A stretch of DNA of 64,000 nt, from NCBI RefSeq assembly GCF_900078395.1, contig NZ_FKLA01000009.1, positions 2,178,084 through 2,242,083 on the forward strand. The letters are read 5' to 3'. Under the pieces are notes generated by a model. The model saw only the letters and a list, made by a program, of their open reading frames with translations. It did not search any database and had not been told where the DNA came from. The DNA comes from Anaerotruncus rubiinfantis (GTDB taxonomy: Bacteria; Bacillota; Clostridia; Oscillospirales; Ruminococcaceae). Positions 53,801 to 60,746 of the stretch are shown here, one piece after another. The stretch's first letter is position 1, and each line of letters starts with the position of its first letter. The position numbers and the translations under genes were made by a program.

Positions 53801-54000
53801 TTGAACGCAAGGAGCTCTTTGTGCAGCTTTCCGAACAATACCGGATTTTCACCGACGCGCCGGACGATCTGGAAACCGAAGTCAAATTCGTCATGAAAAC
53901 CGATGAGATCAAAGCTCCCGAACCGGTTGTGGAAACGGTCGCGGCTGAGCCGGAAAAGAAAGGCTTTATAACCTGGTGCAAGAGCCTCATCGGTAAATAA
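50863..54000 (+). CDS. very large exported partner protein of the RND transporter (1045 aa)
   Basis: It begins with a signal-like hydrophobic helix (LAVVLAASIAVTASDLGAV). Residues about 65-290 look like a beta-rich extracellular domain (KTETVFVNLKADGTPYDTIVSDWL, LKVDIAYKLDGKKMSPEKI, MSTPLMVIAGMSL), similar in flavour to the YhgE/Pip-type domains encoded beside RND genes. Acidic helical regions follow at about 295-540 and 735-1000, separated by a Ser/Glu/Asp/Pro low-complexity linker (about 545-735). There is no C-terminal membrane helix; the end is KKGFITWCKSLIGK. I infer an export adaptor or envelope-spanning partner; no enzyme motif is visible. Confidence 0.8.
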   Translation: MKLDKRILRASGGTLAVVLAASIAVTASDLGAVSPAVPAAPETVPAAEFAGSAPNAGEDFSASAAPAYKGKKTETVFVNLKADGTPYDTIVSDWLHSDETGAQLTDRTNLKNVRNIKGDETPTQDGENLVWKLGGNDLYYQGTTDKKLPLKVDIAYKLDGKKMSPEKIAGKSGKLEMTIRFENTTSHKVTVAGKSSTMSTPLMVIAGMSLSNDHFDNIELSDGNLVSDGNSQAVAFVSMPGLAKSLNIGGYSLSEINDLDFPEEFTLTADVTEFEMGPIGIAATTELPDLDDLKKSQELDDMEQDLYDLQDMQNDLERVDPVRDLRSLITNPERTVGAQVLVDDIFAFYDLNKDILDILPKYVTEENIKIYDRINHDLRENSLDTLLDDETVDEIIDLADDLSTARLQELLDDYDTLKKLDRRKVDRLITEGVALLNAMDGEGAQKGAASLQKLLNCSDPLMALLPDIEKLNDEAFQKLIVSVLKGQLPGTGKITNQELLYALSTILPDSDKVLLGMDMAYGYIAPTTLELLEEEERPVKNPVSPGGGKHSEEQPDKTPSDESDKESESTEPVDSENGSSENGGESDGSADPEVSGAEEGGSDAQENSSGDPGSDVTSGDSASDSADSSEPAVITVSTQNGVVRSRVLAGYIENTEFSATEDEGPSESDPTTEDISDPAGGSEKPIPGESDGASQAEEPVLDDEKNSTPDESAAEKNDDREPEAGTKKSLRSARALGAGQTPRERIIEVLEGLSPEEFDALCKVLEQSSDPQMQLLMGLRTDLGALKKAMQTEGLTEDELQAAMAFSREMLPQVNALRELTKDAFAPLLKNVPEAEQEEYIVDLINTLRRHIAENEDNMITLTLLLEKLDDEDLLDLVEDYDDLREDLRDARPILKALRRDLNQKDMNKSLHASPETTETLLKMKNDLEEYRNVSESLRWAMQDQNVEISRKIIANLDNLQAKDAVGNAIGKMDDVDELFERKELFVQLSEQYRIFTDAPDDLETEVKFVMKTDEIKAPEPVVETVAAEPEKKGFITWCKSLIGK

Positions 54001-54032
54001 ACAGCCGTCCTCTTTTCTCCAGATATTTCTCC

Positions 54033-54082
54033 AAAACCCGGAATGGGCCTCCGCTGCAGCGCGGAGGCCCATTCCGGGTTTT
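54033..54082. terminator. very strong bidirectional terminator
   Basis: A 22-bp perfect stem: AAAACCCGGAATGGGCCTCC... against ...GGAGGCCCATTCCGGGTTTT, with T-runs on both strands. It separates the convergent RND unit and the DUF362 gene. Confidence 0.93.
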
Positions 54083-54091
54083 TCGTCTCAA

Positions 54092-55192
54092 TCATATTTC
54101 GATCAGTTCATAATCCGCGCTGCCCACTCCCAGCTTTACCGCATGGTCGATGCACATCTTCCAATTGGTAACGGGATGGTTATTACAGAAATGGTCGCCG
54201 TGACCCTTCGGCTGTTCGTCGAGGCGGCTGCCCGGCATGACCGGCTGCCGGTTCACCGCGTCGGCGCAGGCCATGTCCAGTGCAACCGGGTCATACGATG
54301 CAAACATTCCGACATCCGGGACAATCGGCAGGTCGTTTTCAGAATGGCAGTCACAGTAGGGAGAAACATCCACCACCAGGCTGATATGGAACTGCGGGCG
54401 GCCCTTGACAACGGCAAGCGTGTATTCCGCGATTTTGCAGTCGAGGATATCGTTGGCTTCATCCTCTGCGGCGTGGACGGCATCCATTGGGCAGACGCCG
54501 ATGCAGCGGCCGCAGCCCACGCATCTGTTATGATCGATCAGGGCTTTACGGCTTTCCATTGTGATCGCTTCGTGCGCGCAGTTGCGCTGGCAGGCGCCGC
54601 AGCCGACGCAGCGATCCTGCTCCACAAAGGGCTTTCCGGCGCTGTGCATTTCCATTTTGCCCGCGCGGGAACCACAGCCCATCCCAATATTTTTGAGCGT
54701 TCCGCCAATTCCGGTGGATTCATGCCCTTTGAAATGGGTCAGCGAGATGAAGATATCCGCATCCATCACTGCACGCCCGATTTTGGCTTCCCTGATATAT
54801 TCGCCGTCAATCGGCACGAGCACTTCATCCGTCCCCTTGAGCCCATCCGCAATCAGAACATGGCAGCCGGTGGAAAACGGGCTGAAGCCATTCTCATAGG
54901 CAGCGTCGAGATGATCGAGCGCGTTTTTGCGCCGCCCGACATAAAGCGTATTGCAGTCGGTCAGGAAAACCCGGCCGCCCTGTTCCTTCACATAATCCGC
55001 GACGACTTTCGCATAATTCGCACGCAGATAGGCCAGGTTTCCCGGCTCCCCAAAATGGATTTTAATCGCGGTATATTTGTTTTTAAAGTCGATCTGGCCT
55101 GCGCCCGCCGTCACAATCAGGCGGCGCAGCTTTTGCAGCAGATTCTCGTCCTCGGTGGTGCGCAGGTTGGTAAAAAATACTTTTGATGCCAT
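54092..55192 (-). CDS. DUF362 / 4Fe-4S ferredoxin-domain protein
   Basis: A 366-residue iron-sulfur protein. The DUF362 region covers most of it (KIHFGEPGNLAYLRANYAKVVADYV, MDADIFISLTHFKGHESTGIGGTLKNIGMGC). Two [4Fe-4S] motifs are inserted at about 193-247 (CVGCGACQRNC and CVGCGRCIGVC). Such proteins are widespread in anaerobes and are thought to carry electrons, but the reaction is not known. GGAGGAC precedes the start; monocistronic. Confidence 0.92.
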   Translation of the reverse strand: MASKVFFTNLRTTEDENLLQKLRRLIVTAGAGQIDFKNKYTAIKIHFGEPGNLAYLRANYAKVVADYVKEQGGRVFLTDCNTLYVGRRKNALDHLDAAYENGFSPFSTGCHVLIADGLKGTDEVLVPIDGEYIREAKIGRAVMDADIFISLTHFKGHESTGIGGTLKNIGMGCGSRAGKMEMHSAGKPFVEQDRCVGCGACQRNCAHEAITMESRKALIDHNRCVGCGRCIGVCPMDAVHAAEDEANDILDCKIAEYTLAVVKGRPQFHISLVVDVSPYCDCHSENDLPIVPDVGMFASYDPVALDMACADAVNRQPVMPGSRLDEQPKGHGDHFCNNHPVTNWKMCIDHAVKLGVGSADYELIEI

Positions 55193-55298
55193 TTTTTTGT
55201 CCTCCTAAACAGCAGTTATTATCATTATACAGATGTTTTTCCCCGCACACAATAGCGAATCGCAGAGAAATTTTTCTGTATATTATCACAGGAAAGTC

Positions 55299-55327
55299 TT
55301 GACAAGGAAAAGTCCCTGTGCTATTAT
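55299..55327 (+). promoter_or_regulatory. promoter of the T-box/ECF operon
   Basis: TTGACA (55299-55304), 17-base spacer, TATTAT (55322-55327); start near 55334. Confidence 0.85.
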
Positions 55328-55334
55328 GTGCAAA

Positions 55335-55618
55335 ACAAATAAGCGAAACCTTTGATGTGGAGATCAAACCAATGATGCGCGCCCACAGAGAGCAGGCGGA
55401 TGGTGAGAGTCCTGCGGAAATGCGGCTTGGCAAATGGACCACTGAGGGCAAGGTGAAAGGCGTTTTTGCGCCGAGTATCTGCGACGAAGGCCGGCGTTAA
55501 TGGCAGAAAATGTGTTGGCATTTTTGTGAAAGTGGGTTCACCGCGTCAGCGGTGGGTCAATTAAGGTGGTACCGCAGATTAGAGTCTGTCCTTATTTTTA
55601 AGGACGGACTTTTTTATT
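55335..55618 (+). promoter_or_regulatory. trpP: tryptophan T-box riboswitch with terminator
   Basis: The T-box AAGGTGGTACCGC (55563-55575) precedes a terminator GTCTGTCCTT/AAGGACGGAC with TTTTTT (55584-55616). Upstream stem I contains ACAGAGAGCAGG...GGTGAGAG...CCTGC. Pairing GTGG with CCAC and CCAA with TTGG leaves a specifier loop whose 3' side is CAAATGGA, so the specifier codon is TGG (55435-55437) followed by the usual A. Uncharged tRNA-Trp should therefore relieve termination and turn on the transporter. The 170 bases after it hold two small hairpins and no gene. Confidence 0.9.
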
Positions 55619-55790
55619 TGTCCGGGAAACATCGCTTTCCAGCCAACCGGGAATTTCACCGCCGCATTTGCGGCGGGCAAATGCAAAACCTGTGTTTTGC
55701 ATCGAAATCCCCTCCCCCGCAAAATGCCGGTGGCGCGGCCGGCGAACGAAAACAAAAAAATTTTGAAACGCGCGGAAAGGATGTATCACC

Positions 55791-56357
55791 ATGGAGAAAG
55801 CAACAACTATCGCAGCAAAAAGGACCGTAGCCGCCCAGGAAAAACAGGGGCTCGGCGTATCCGATGTCCTGCTCATCGGTATCCTGCTCGCGGCGGGCGC
55901 CGTTCTAAAATTCTTTGTCGGGTCGGTCATCAACTTCGGCATGAAACCGAACTTCATCATCGCAATGTATTGCCTCGTCATCCTGCTCATCCGGCCCCGC
56001 GTCCGGGAAGCCGCCATAATCGGCCTGCTTTCGGGCGCAATCTGCCAGTTCTTCCCCGGCCAGCCATACATCAACTTCGCGAGCGAACTGGTCGGCGCGG
56101 TTGCGATGTGCCTGCTCATCCGAATTCCAATGCGGGCAGGCAAAGTTTCCTTCGCGCCGGTCGTCTGCACCTTCCTCTCCACCCTGGTCAGCGGTTTTTG
56201 CTTCATCGGCATCATGTATCTCGCCTATTATACCGGCGCGGACATCACCCCCACCCCGCTGGCAGCATTCCTCGCCATCATCTTCGGCACCGCGCTCATC
56301 AATGCGGTTATTGTCCAGGTGCTGTATCTGCCGCTCAAACTGGCGCTCAAAAAGTAA
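55791..56357 (+). CDS. trpP: TrpP-family tryptophan S component of an ECF transporter
   Basis: A 188-residue membrane protein with about five helices. LLAAGAVLKFFVGSVINFGMKPNFIIAMYCLVILLI and LLSGAICQFFPGQPYINFASELVGA, VSGFCFIGIMYL match the TrpP (YhaG) family, including the conserved G-M-K-P-x-F motif. The Trp T-box in its leader and the two ATPase genes and T gene downstream show that it is the substrate-binding component of an energy-coupling-factor importer for tryptophan. AAAGGAT precedes the start. Confidence 0.88.
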   Translation: MEKATTIAAKRTVAAQEKQGLGVSDVLLIGILLAAGAVLKFFVGSVINFGMKPNFIIAMYCLVILLIRPRVREAAIIGLLSGAICQFFPGQPYINFASELVGAVAMCLLIRIPMRAGKVSFAPVVCTFLSTLVSGFCFIGIMYLAYYTGADITPTPLAAFLAIIFGTALINAVIVQVLYLPLKLALKK

Positions 56358-56397
56358 ATGACAGCGCTTCAAAAATCCACGAAAGGGACGAACGGAC

Positions 56398-57249
56398 ATG
56401 ATTACAATAGAAAACCTGAGCTTCCAATATCAAGACGGCAAAGGCTATGCGCTGCGGGATGTGAACCTCACCGTTAAAGAAGGCGACTTCATTGGGATCA
56501 TCGGCGTAAGCGGCGCAGGCAAATCCACCCTCACCTACGCGATCAACGGGATCATCCCCCACCACTACGCCGGCGACTTCTACGGCAGCGTGCAAGTCGG
56601 CGGGATGGACACCGTGGAGGTGCGGCCGGAGAACCTCTCGAAGCTGGCCGGCAGCGTCTTTCAGGATATTGACGGGCAGATGGTCGCGTCAATTGTGGAA
56701 GATGAACTTCTCTTCGGACTTGAAAATTTCGGTTTTCCGCGCGAAGAAATCGAAGAGCGCCTTTCCGGCGCACTCGAAACGGTAGGCATCGCTGACCTGC
56801 GCCACCGCGCCATCCGATCGCTTTCCGGCGGCCAGAAACAAAAGGTCGCGATCGCTTCGATCGTGGCGCTGCGGCCGAAGATCCTCCTGCTCGACGAGCC
56901 GACCGGCGAGCTCGACCCGCAGAGCAGCGTACAGATTTTTGAGATGCTGCGCAGCCTCAACCGTGACTACGGCATGACGGTCATTGTCGTCGAGCAGAAG
57001 ATTATGCTGCTCTGCGAATACGCCGACCGCCTGCTCGTCATGGACGGCGGCAGGATCGCCTTTGACGGTCAGGTGCGAGCGGTTCTGCAAAATGCCGCCG
57101 CGCTCGAAGCGCTTGGCATCAACATCCCGCGCGTCGCAACCCTGGCAAACCGGCTGCGGGAGCGTGGGCTCTGCGACGGCGCGCTGCCGGTCAACCTGGA
57201 CGAAGCGGAAAAGATGGTACGGGAGGTGGTTTCGCATGCTGCGGTTTGA
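56398..57249 (+). CDS. ecfA1: ECF transporter ATPase A1
   Basis: A 283-residue ABC ATPase. Walker A GVSGAGKSTLTYAINGI, signature LSGGQKQKVAIASIVALRPK, Walker B ILLLDEPTGELDPQS, and a downstream EcfA-type C-terminal tail (NRLRERGLCDGALPVNLDEAEKMV). It probably pairs with the next ATPase under EcfT. The downstream gene begins 14 bases before its end. A GGACGAACGGAC stretch precedes the ATG. Confidence 0.93.
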   Translation: MITIENLSFQYQDGKGYALRDVNLTVKEGDFIGIIGVSGAGKSTLTYAINGIIPHHYAGDFYGSVQVGGMDTVEVRPENLSKLAGSVFQDIDGQMVASIVEDELLFGLENFGFPREEIEERLSGALETVGIADLRHRAIRSLSGGQKQKVAIASIVALRPKILLLDEPTGELDPQSSVQIFEMLRSLNRDYGMTVIVVEQKIMLLCEYADRLLVMDGGRIAFDGQVRAVLQNAAALEALGINIPRVATLANRLRERGLCDGALPVNLDEAEKMVREVVSHAAV

Positions 57250-58036
57250 GGACGTGAGCTTCCAGTACGCGGAAGCGGTCACCGTCAGCCACCTCGATTT
57301 CCACATCCGCAAAGGCGATTTCACCGCTCTCATCGGCGCGAACGGCGCAGGCAAGTCCACTATCAGCAAGCTCTGCAACGGGCTTTTAAAACCCACCTCT
57401 GGGCGGGTGTTGGTCAGGGGGAGGGACTCCAGAACCGCCAAGACCAGCCAGCTTTCCCGTTTTGTTGGCTTCCTGTTCCAGAACCCGGACCGGCAGATCT
57501 GCCAGAACACCATCCGGGAAGAGATCCTCTTTGGGCTCGAATACGCGGTGGACGACCCCGCCGAACGGCAGGAGCGCTGCGAACGGACGCTTTCTCTGTT
57601 TGGTTTTGACGGCAGCCGCGACCCGTTCGGCATGAGCCGCGGCGAACGCCAACGCATAGCACTCGCTTCACTGCTGGCCTGCGGGCCGGAAATTCTTATC
57701 CTTGACGAGCCCACCACCGGGCTTGACTACCAGGAGTGCATGCAGATCATGGAGATCATTCGGCAGCTCAATGAACAGGGCGCCACCATCCTTATGGTAA
57801 CTCACGACATGGAGATTGTTCAGGACTTTGCAAAGCGGGTGCTTGTGGTGAGCGGCGGCCGGATGCTGGCCGACGGGCCTATGGAAACGGTCATGACCGA
57901 CCGCGCGCTGCTCGCAAAGGCCCATCTGCTCCCGCCGCAGATCATGGCGCTGGCGCTGCGGCTTGGGCCGGGTTACGAAGGCGCTTACACAGTTGACGCG
58001 ATGACGGACCGCATTGTGGAAAGGAGCGGGCGCTGA
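57236..58036 (+). CDS. ecfA2: ECF transporter ATPase A2
   Basis: A 266-residue ABC ATPase. Walker A GANGAGKSTISKLCNGLL, Q-loop FLFQNPDRQICQNTIREEILFGLEYA, signature MSRGERQRIALASLLACGP (with R for the usual G), Walker B ILILDEPTTGLDYQ and switch histidine MVTHDMEIV. The ATG at 57236 has GGGAGGTGG; a longer reading from 56984 is a shadow within ecfA1. The stop overlaps the ecfT start (TGATG). Confidence 0.93.
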   Translation: MLRFEDVSFQYAEAVTVSHLDFHIRKGDFTALIGANGAGKSTISKLCNGLLKPTSGRVLVRGRDSRTAKTSQLSRFVGFLFQNPDRQICQNTIREEILFGLEYAVDDPAERQERCERTLSLFGFDGSRDPFGMSRGERQRIALASLLACGPEILILDEPTTGLDYQECMQIMEIIRQLNEQGATILMVTHDMEIVQDFAKRVLVVSGGRMLADGPMETVMTDRALLAKAHLLPPQIMALALRLGPGYEGAYTVDAMTDRIVERSGR

Positions 58037-58797
58037 TGGGCGGATTTCTCGACTATGTGCCGGGCGGCAGTCTTCTGCACAGGCTCAATCCCCTGACCAA
58101 GCTCTTTCTTTCGCTGCTGCTCTGTATGGCATGTTTTCTTTCCAATCGCCATCTCTTTGTCGTGGGGATTATCCTCCTGAACCTCTGCATGGCGGCCTGT
58201 GCCGGTATCTTCAGCCGCGCTTTGCGGATGCTGCGCGCGCTTATAAAGCTCTCCGCCTTCTTCTTTCTTTTGCAGATTTTCTTTGTGCGTGACGGCAATA
58301 TCCTTCTGAGTCTGCCGTTCGGGCTTTTTATCACCGACAAGGGGTTTTCCTTTTCACTATTGTTTGTCCTGCGGCTCATCGCCGCCACCATGCCGCTCGC
58401 CCTGATGCTTTCGATCACCCGGATGAGCGACCTTGCAAACGTACTGGTGGAAAAGGCCGGCGTGCCGTACAAATATGCCTTTGCGCTCACCACCGCGATC
58501 CGGTTCATCCCGATTTTTTCGAGCGAGATGTCCGGAATCATGGAGGCGCAGACCGCGCGCGGCGTAGAATTCGACACAAAAAATTTCTTCAAAAAAATTC
58601 GTCTGCTGCTGCCGCTCTGCGTACCGTTGCTCATCTCCTCGGTCAAGCGGATCGACGGCGGCGCGATCTCCGCCGAGCTGCGCGGTTTCAATCTGCGCAG
58701 ACGCGGGCAGGGCTATAAGGTCTACCGGTTCGCCGCCCGCGACTACGCGGTGTTTCTTCTGTCTTTCGCGATTGCCGCGGCGGCTATCCTTCTATGA
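58036..58797 (+). CDS. ecfT: ECF transporter transmembrane component EcfT
   Basis: A 253-residue protein with about five helices. The coupling-helix motifs AQTARGVEFD and AELRGFNLRRRG are the two Ala-Arg-Gly-type signatures that contact the ATPases. It completes a dedicated trpP-ecfA-ecfA-ecfT operon, so this importer does not need the shared ECF module. Confidence 0.93.
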   Translation: MGGFLDYVPGGSLLHRLNPLTKLFLSLLLCMACFLSNRHLFVVGIILLNLCMAACAGIFSRALRMLRALIKLSAFFFLLQIFFVRDGNILLSLPFGLFITDKGFSFSLLFVLRLIAATMPLALMLSITRMSDLANVLVEKAGVPYKYAFALTTAIRFIPIFSSEMSGIMEAQTARGVEFDTKNFFKKIRLLLPLCVPLLISSVKRIDGGAISAELRGFNLRRRGQGYKVYRFAARDYAVFLLSFAIAAAAILL

Positions 58798-58802
58798 ACG
58801 CG

Positions 58803-58840
58803 AAAAAAGGCCATCCGATAAAAACGGATGGCCTTTTTTC
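58803..58840. terminator. bidirectional terminator after ecfT and mtnA
   Basis: GAAAAAAGGCCATCCG, loop ATAAAAA, CGGATGGCCTTTTTTC. Serves the plus-strand ECF operon and the minus-strand mtnA. Confidence 0.92.
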
Positions 58841-59905
58841 TTATCTTGTGCACAGTTTTTGCAGTGCCGGTTCAAATGGCGCACGCAGCACGCCGCGTTC
58901 TGTGACAATCGCCGTGATCAGTTCGTGCGGCGTCACATCGAAAGCGGGATTCCAGACGTCCACATCCCGGGGCGCCATGCGTTCCCGGTACCAGAGATCG
59001 GTAATTTCCTCCGGGCGGCGCTGCTCGATCTCGATCGTGCCGCCGTCCGGGCAGTTTAAATCGACCGTTGAAGCCGGCAGACAGACATAAAACGGGATTC
59101 CAAAGTGCTTTGCCAGGATCGCCACGCCGAGCGTGCCGATCTTGTTGGCCGCGTCGCCGTTGGCCGCCATCCGGTCACAGCCGACCAGCACCGCGTCGAT
59201 CCGGCCGCTTTGCATCATCGAAGCGGCCATATTGTCACAGATGAGGGTGGTTTCGATCCCCGCGCTGGTGAGCTCGTAGGCTGTGAGCCGCGCGCCCTGT
59301 AAAAGCGGGCGGGTTTCGTCGGCATAGACGTGAAAGCGCATCCCACGCTGGGCGCCGAGATGGATTGGCGCGAGCGCCGTGCCATATTTTGCGGTCGCAA
59401 GCTGTCCCGCGTTGCAGTGGGTGAGAATCCCGTCCCCGTCACACAGAAGGGAAAGCCCGTTTTCTCCGATTCCACGGCAAACTGCGGCGTCCTCCTCCTT
59501 GATCTGTTTCGCTTCCAGAAGGAGCTGTTCCTTCACCTGCGCGACGGGCAGCGCTTTGCAGGCAAGCGCTGCCCTCTCCATCCGGTCAAGCGCCCAGAAA
59601 AGGTTCACCGCCGTCGGCCGCGCCGACGCAAGATATTCCTTCTGCTTTTGAAAGGCGGCGAAGAACGCCGTAAAATCGTCCGCCTCAATCCGAGCGGCGA
59701 CCACCGCGATTCCGATTGCCGCCGCCACGCCGATCGCTGGCGCGCCGCGCACCCGCAGCCGGTTGATTGCTTCCCAGATGCCGCCCGCGTCGTGCAGATG
59801 CAAGAGCACTGTTTCCCCCGGCAGACGGGTCTGATCGAGGATCACAAGCTCCTGCTTGCCTTCATCAAACGCTACGGCCTCATAGGCCATGATATTTTTA
59901 CACAT
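58841..59905 (-). CDS. mtnA: S-methyl-5-thioribose-1-phosphate isomerase MtnA
   Basis: A 354-residue aldose-ketose isomerase acting on methylthioribose-1-phosphate. RVRGAPAIGVAAAIGIAV, the catalytic cysteine in LTHCNAGQLAT, and the aspartate in VGCDRMAANGDAANKIGT (usually GADRIAANGD) are present. It overlaps the phosphorylase gene by 8 bases, so the product of that enzyme is passed straight on. A ribulose-type product would need further enzymes not seen here. Confidence 0.93.
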   Translation of the reverse strand: MCKNIMAYEAVAFDEGKQELVILDQTRLPGETVLLHLHDAGGIWEAINRLRVRGAPAIGVAAAIGIAVVAARIEADDFTAFFAAFQKQKEYLASARPTAVNLFWALDRMERAALACKALPVAQVKEQLLLEAKQIKEEDAAVCRGIGENGLSLLCDGDGILTHCNAGQLATAKYGTALAPIHLGAQRGMRFHVYADETRPLLQGARLTAYELTSAGIETTLICDNMAASMMQSGRIDAVLVGCDRMAANGDAANKIGTLGVAILAKHFGIPFYVCLPASTVDLNCPDGGTIEIEQRRPEEITDLWYRERMAPRDVDVWNPAFDVTPHELITAIVTERGVLRAPFEPALQKLCTR

Positions 59906-60728
59906 CCGCCGCGCCTCCCAGCCTGGCGATCACCGCGCTCACCAGTTTCTGGAGGTCTTTTGCTTTGCGCTCGCCCGCGTCGATCACTTCCTGTTCGTCC
60001 AGCGGCTGATCGAGCACGCCCGCCGCCATGTTCGAGATGAGTGAAATCGCCAGCACCCGCATCCCGCAGTGAGCGGCCGTGATCACCTCCGGCACGGTCG
60101 ACATACCAACCGCGTCCGCGCCCAGCGCGCGGAACGCCCGGATTTCCGCGGGCGTTTCGTAGCTCGGACCTTTGCAGGCGATGTAAACGCCCTGTTTTAG
60201 GTCGATTCCAGTCTTCTTTGCCGCCTGCAGCGCAAGCTCCTGCAGACGTTTCGTATAGGTGTAGCTCATATCGTTGAAGCGCGGGCCGAAACCTGCTTCA
60301 TTCGGCCCGACAAGCGGATTTTCACCCAGAAAATTGATGTGGTCGGTGATGAGCATCAGATCCCCGGCTGTAAAATCGAGGTTGATGCCGCCCGCGGCGT
60401 TTGTGACAATCAGCGTCTCCACGCCCAAAAGCCGCATCGCCCGCACCGGGAACACCACATCACGCATCGGATAGCCTTCGTAGCAGTGCAGCCGCCCCTG
60501 CATGCAGATAACCGGAACGCCCGCAATCCTTCCCGCAATAAACCTGCCTTTGTGGCCCGGCGCGGTCGAAACCGCCATATGCGGGACCTCATGATAAGGC
60601 ACCGCGATCGGGTCTTCGATCCGGTCGGCAAGTCCGCCAAGCCCGGAGCCAAGGATGATGCCGACTTCCGGCTGGAATGGGATTTTGCTTTTCAGATAAT
60701 CAGCCGCCTGGCTGTAACGTTCGTCCAT
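59898..60728 (-). CDS. purine nucleoside phosphorylase, probably methylthioinosine phosphorylase
   Basis: A trimeric-type PNP of about 276 residues: VGIILGSGLGGLADRI, APGHKGRFIAGRI, MQGRLHCYEGYPMRDVVFPVRAMRLLGVETLIVTNAAGGI, KQGVYIACKGPSYETPAEIRAFRALGADAVGMSTVPE and LISNMAAGVLDQ. The N in the late loop (SLISNMAAG) fits 6-oxopurine rather than adenine nucleosides. Between a methylthioadenosine deaminase and MtnA, its likely substrate is 5'-methylthioinosine. The ATG at 60728 has a GGAGGCGG site; a start 15 bases upstream is less likely. Confidence 0.9.
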   Translation of the reverse strand: MDERYSQAADYLKSKIPFQPEVGIILGSGLGGLADRIEDPIAVPYHEVPHMAVSTAPGHKGRFIAGRIAGVPVICMQGRLHCYEGYPMRDVVFPVRAMRLLGVETLIVTNAAGGINLDFTAGDLMLITDHINFLGENPLVGPNEAGFGPRFNDMSYTYTKRLQELALQAAKKTGIDLKQGVYIACKGPSYETPAEIRAFRALGADAVGMSTVPEVITAAHCGMRVLAISLISNMAAGVLDQPLDEQEVIDAGERKAKDLQKLVSAVIARLGGAADV

Positions 60729-60746
60729 TTTTACCGCCTCCACCTA

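Noticed and set aside
54143..55186. A 347-codon open frame opposite the DUF362 gene
   Set aside because: Shadow of a gene with two clear 4Fe-4S motifs; no ribosome binding site or family match.
55318..55500. A 60-codon open frame upstream of trpP
   Set aside because: It lies inside the T-box leader; the RNA structure explains the sequence better than a peptide.
55661..55712. Repeat element or small RNA between the T-box and trpP
   Set aside because: Two short hairpins (CCGCCGCA/TGCGGCGG and ATGCAAAA/TTTTGCAT) are present but unique in the window and without promoter or T-run.
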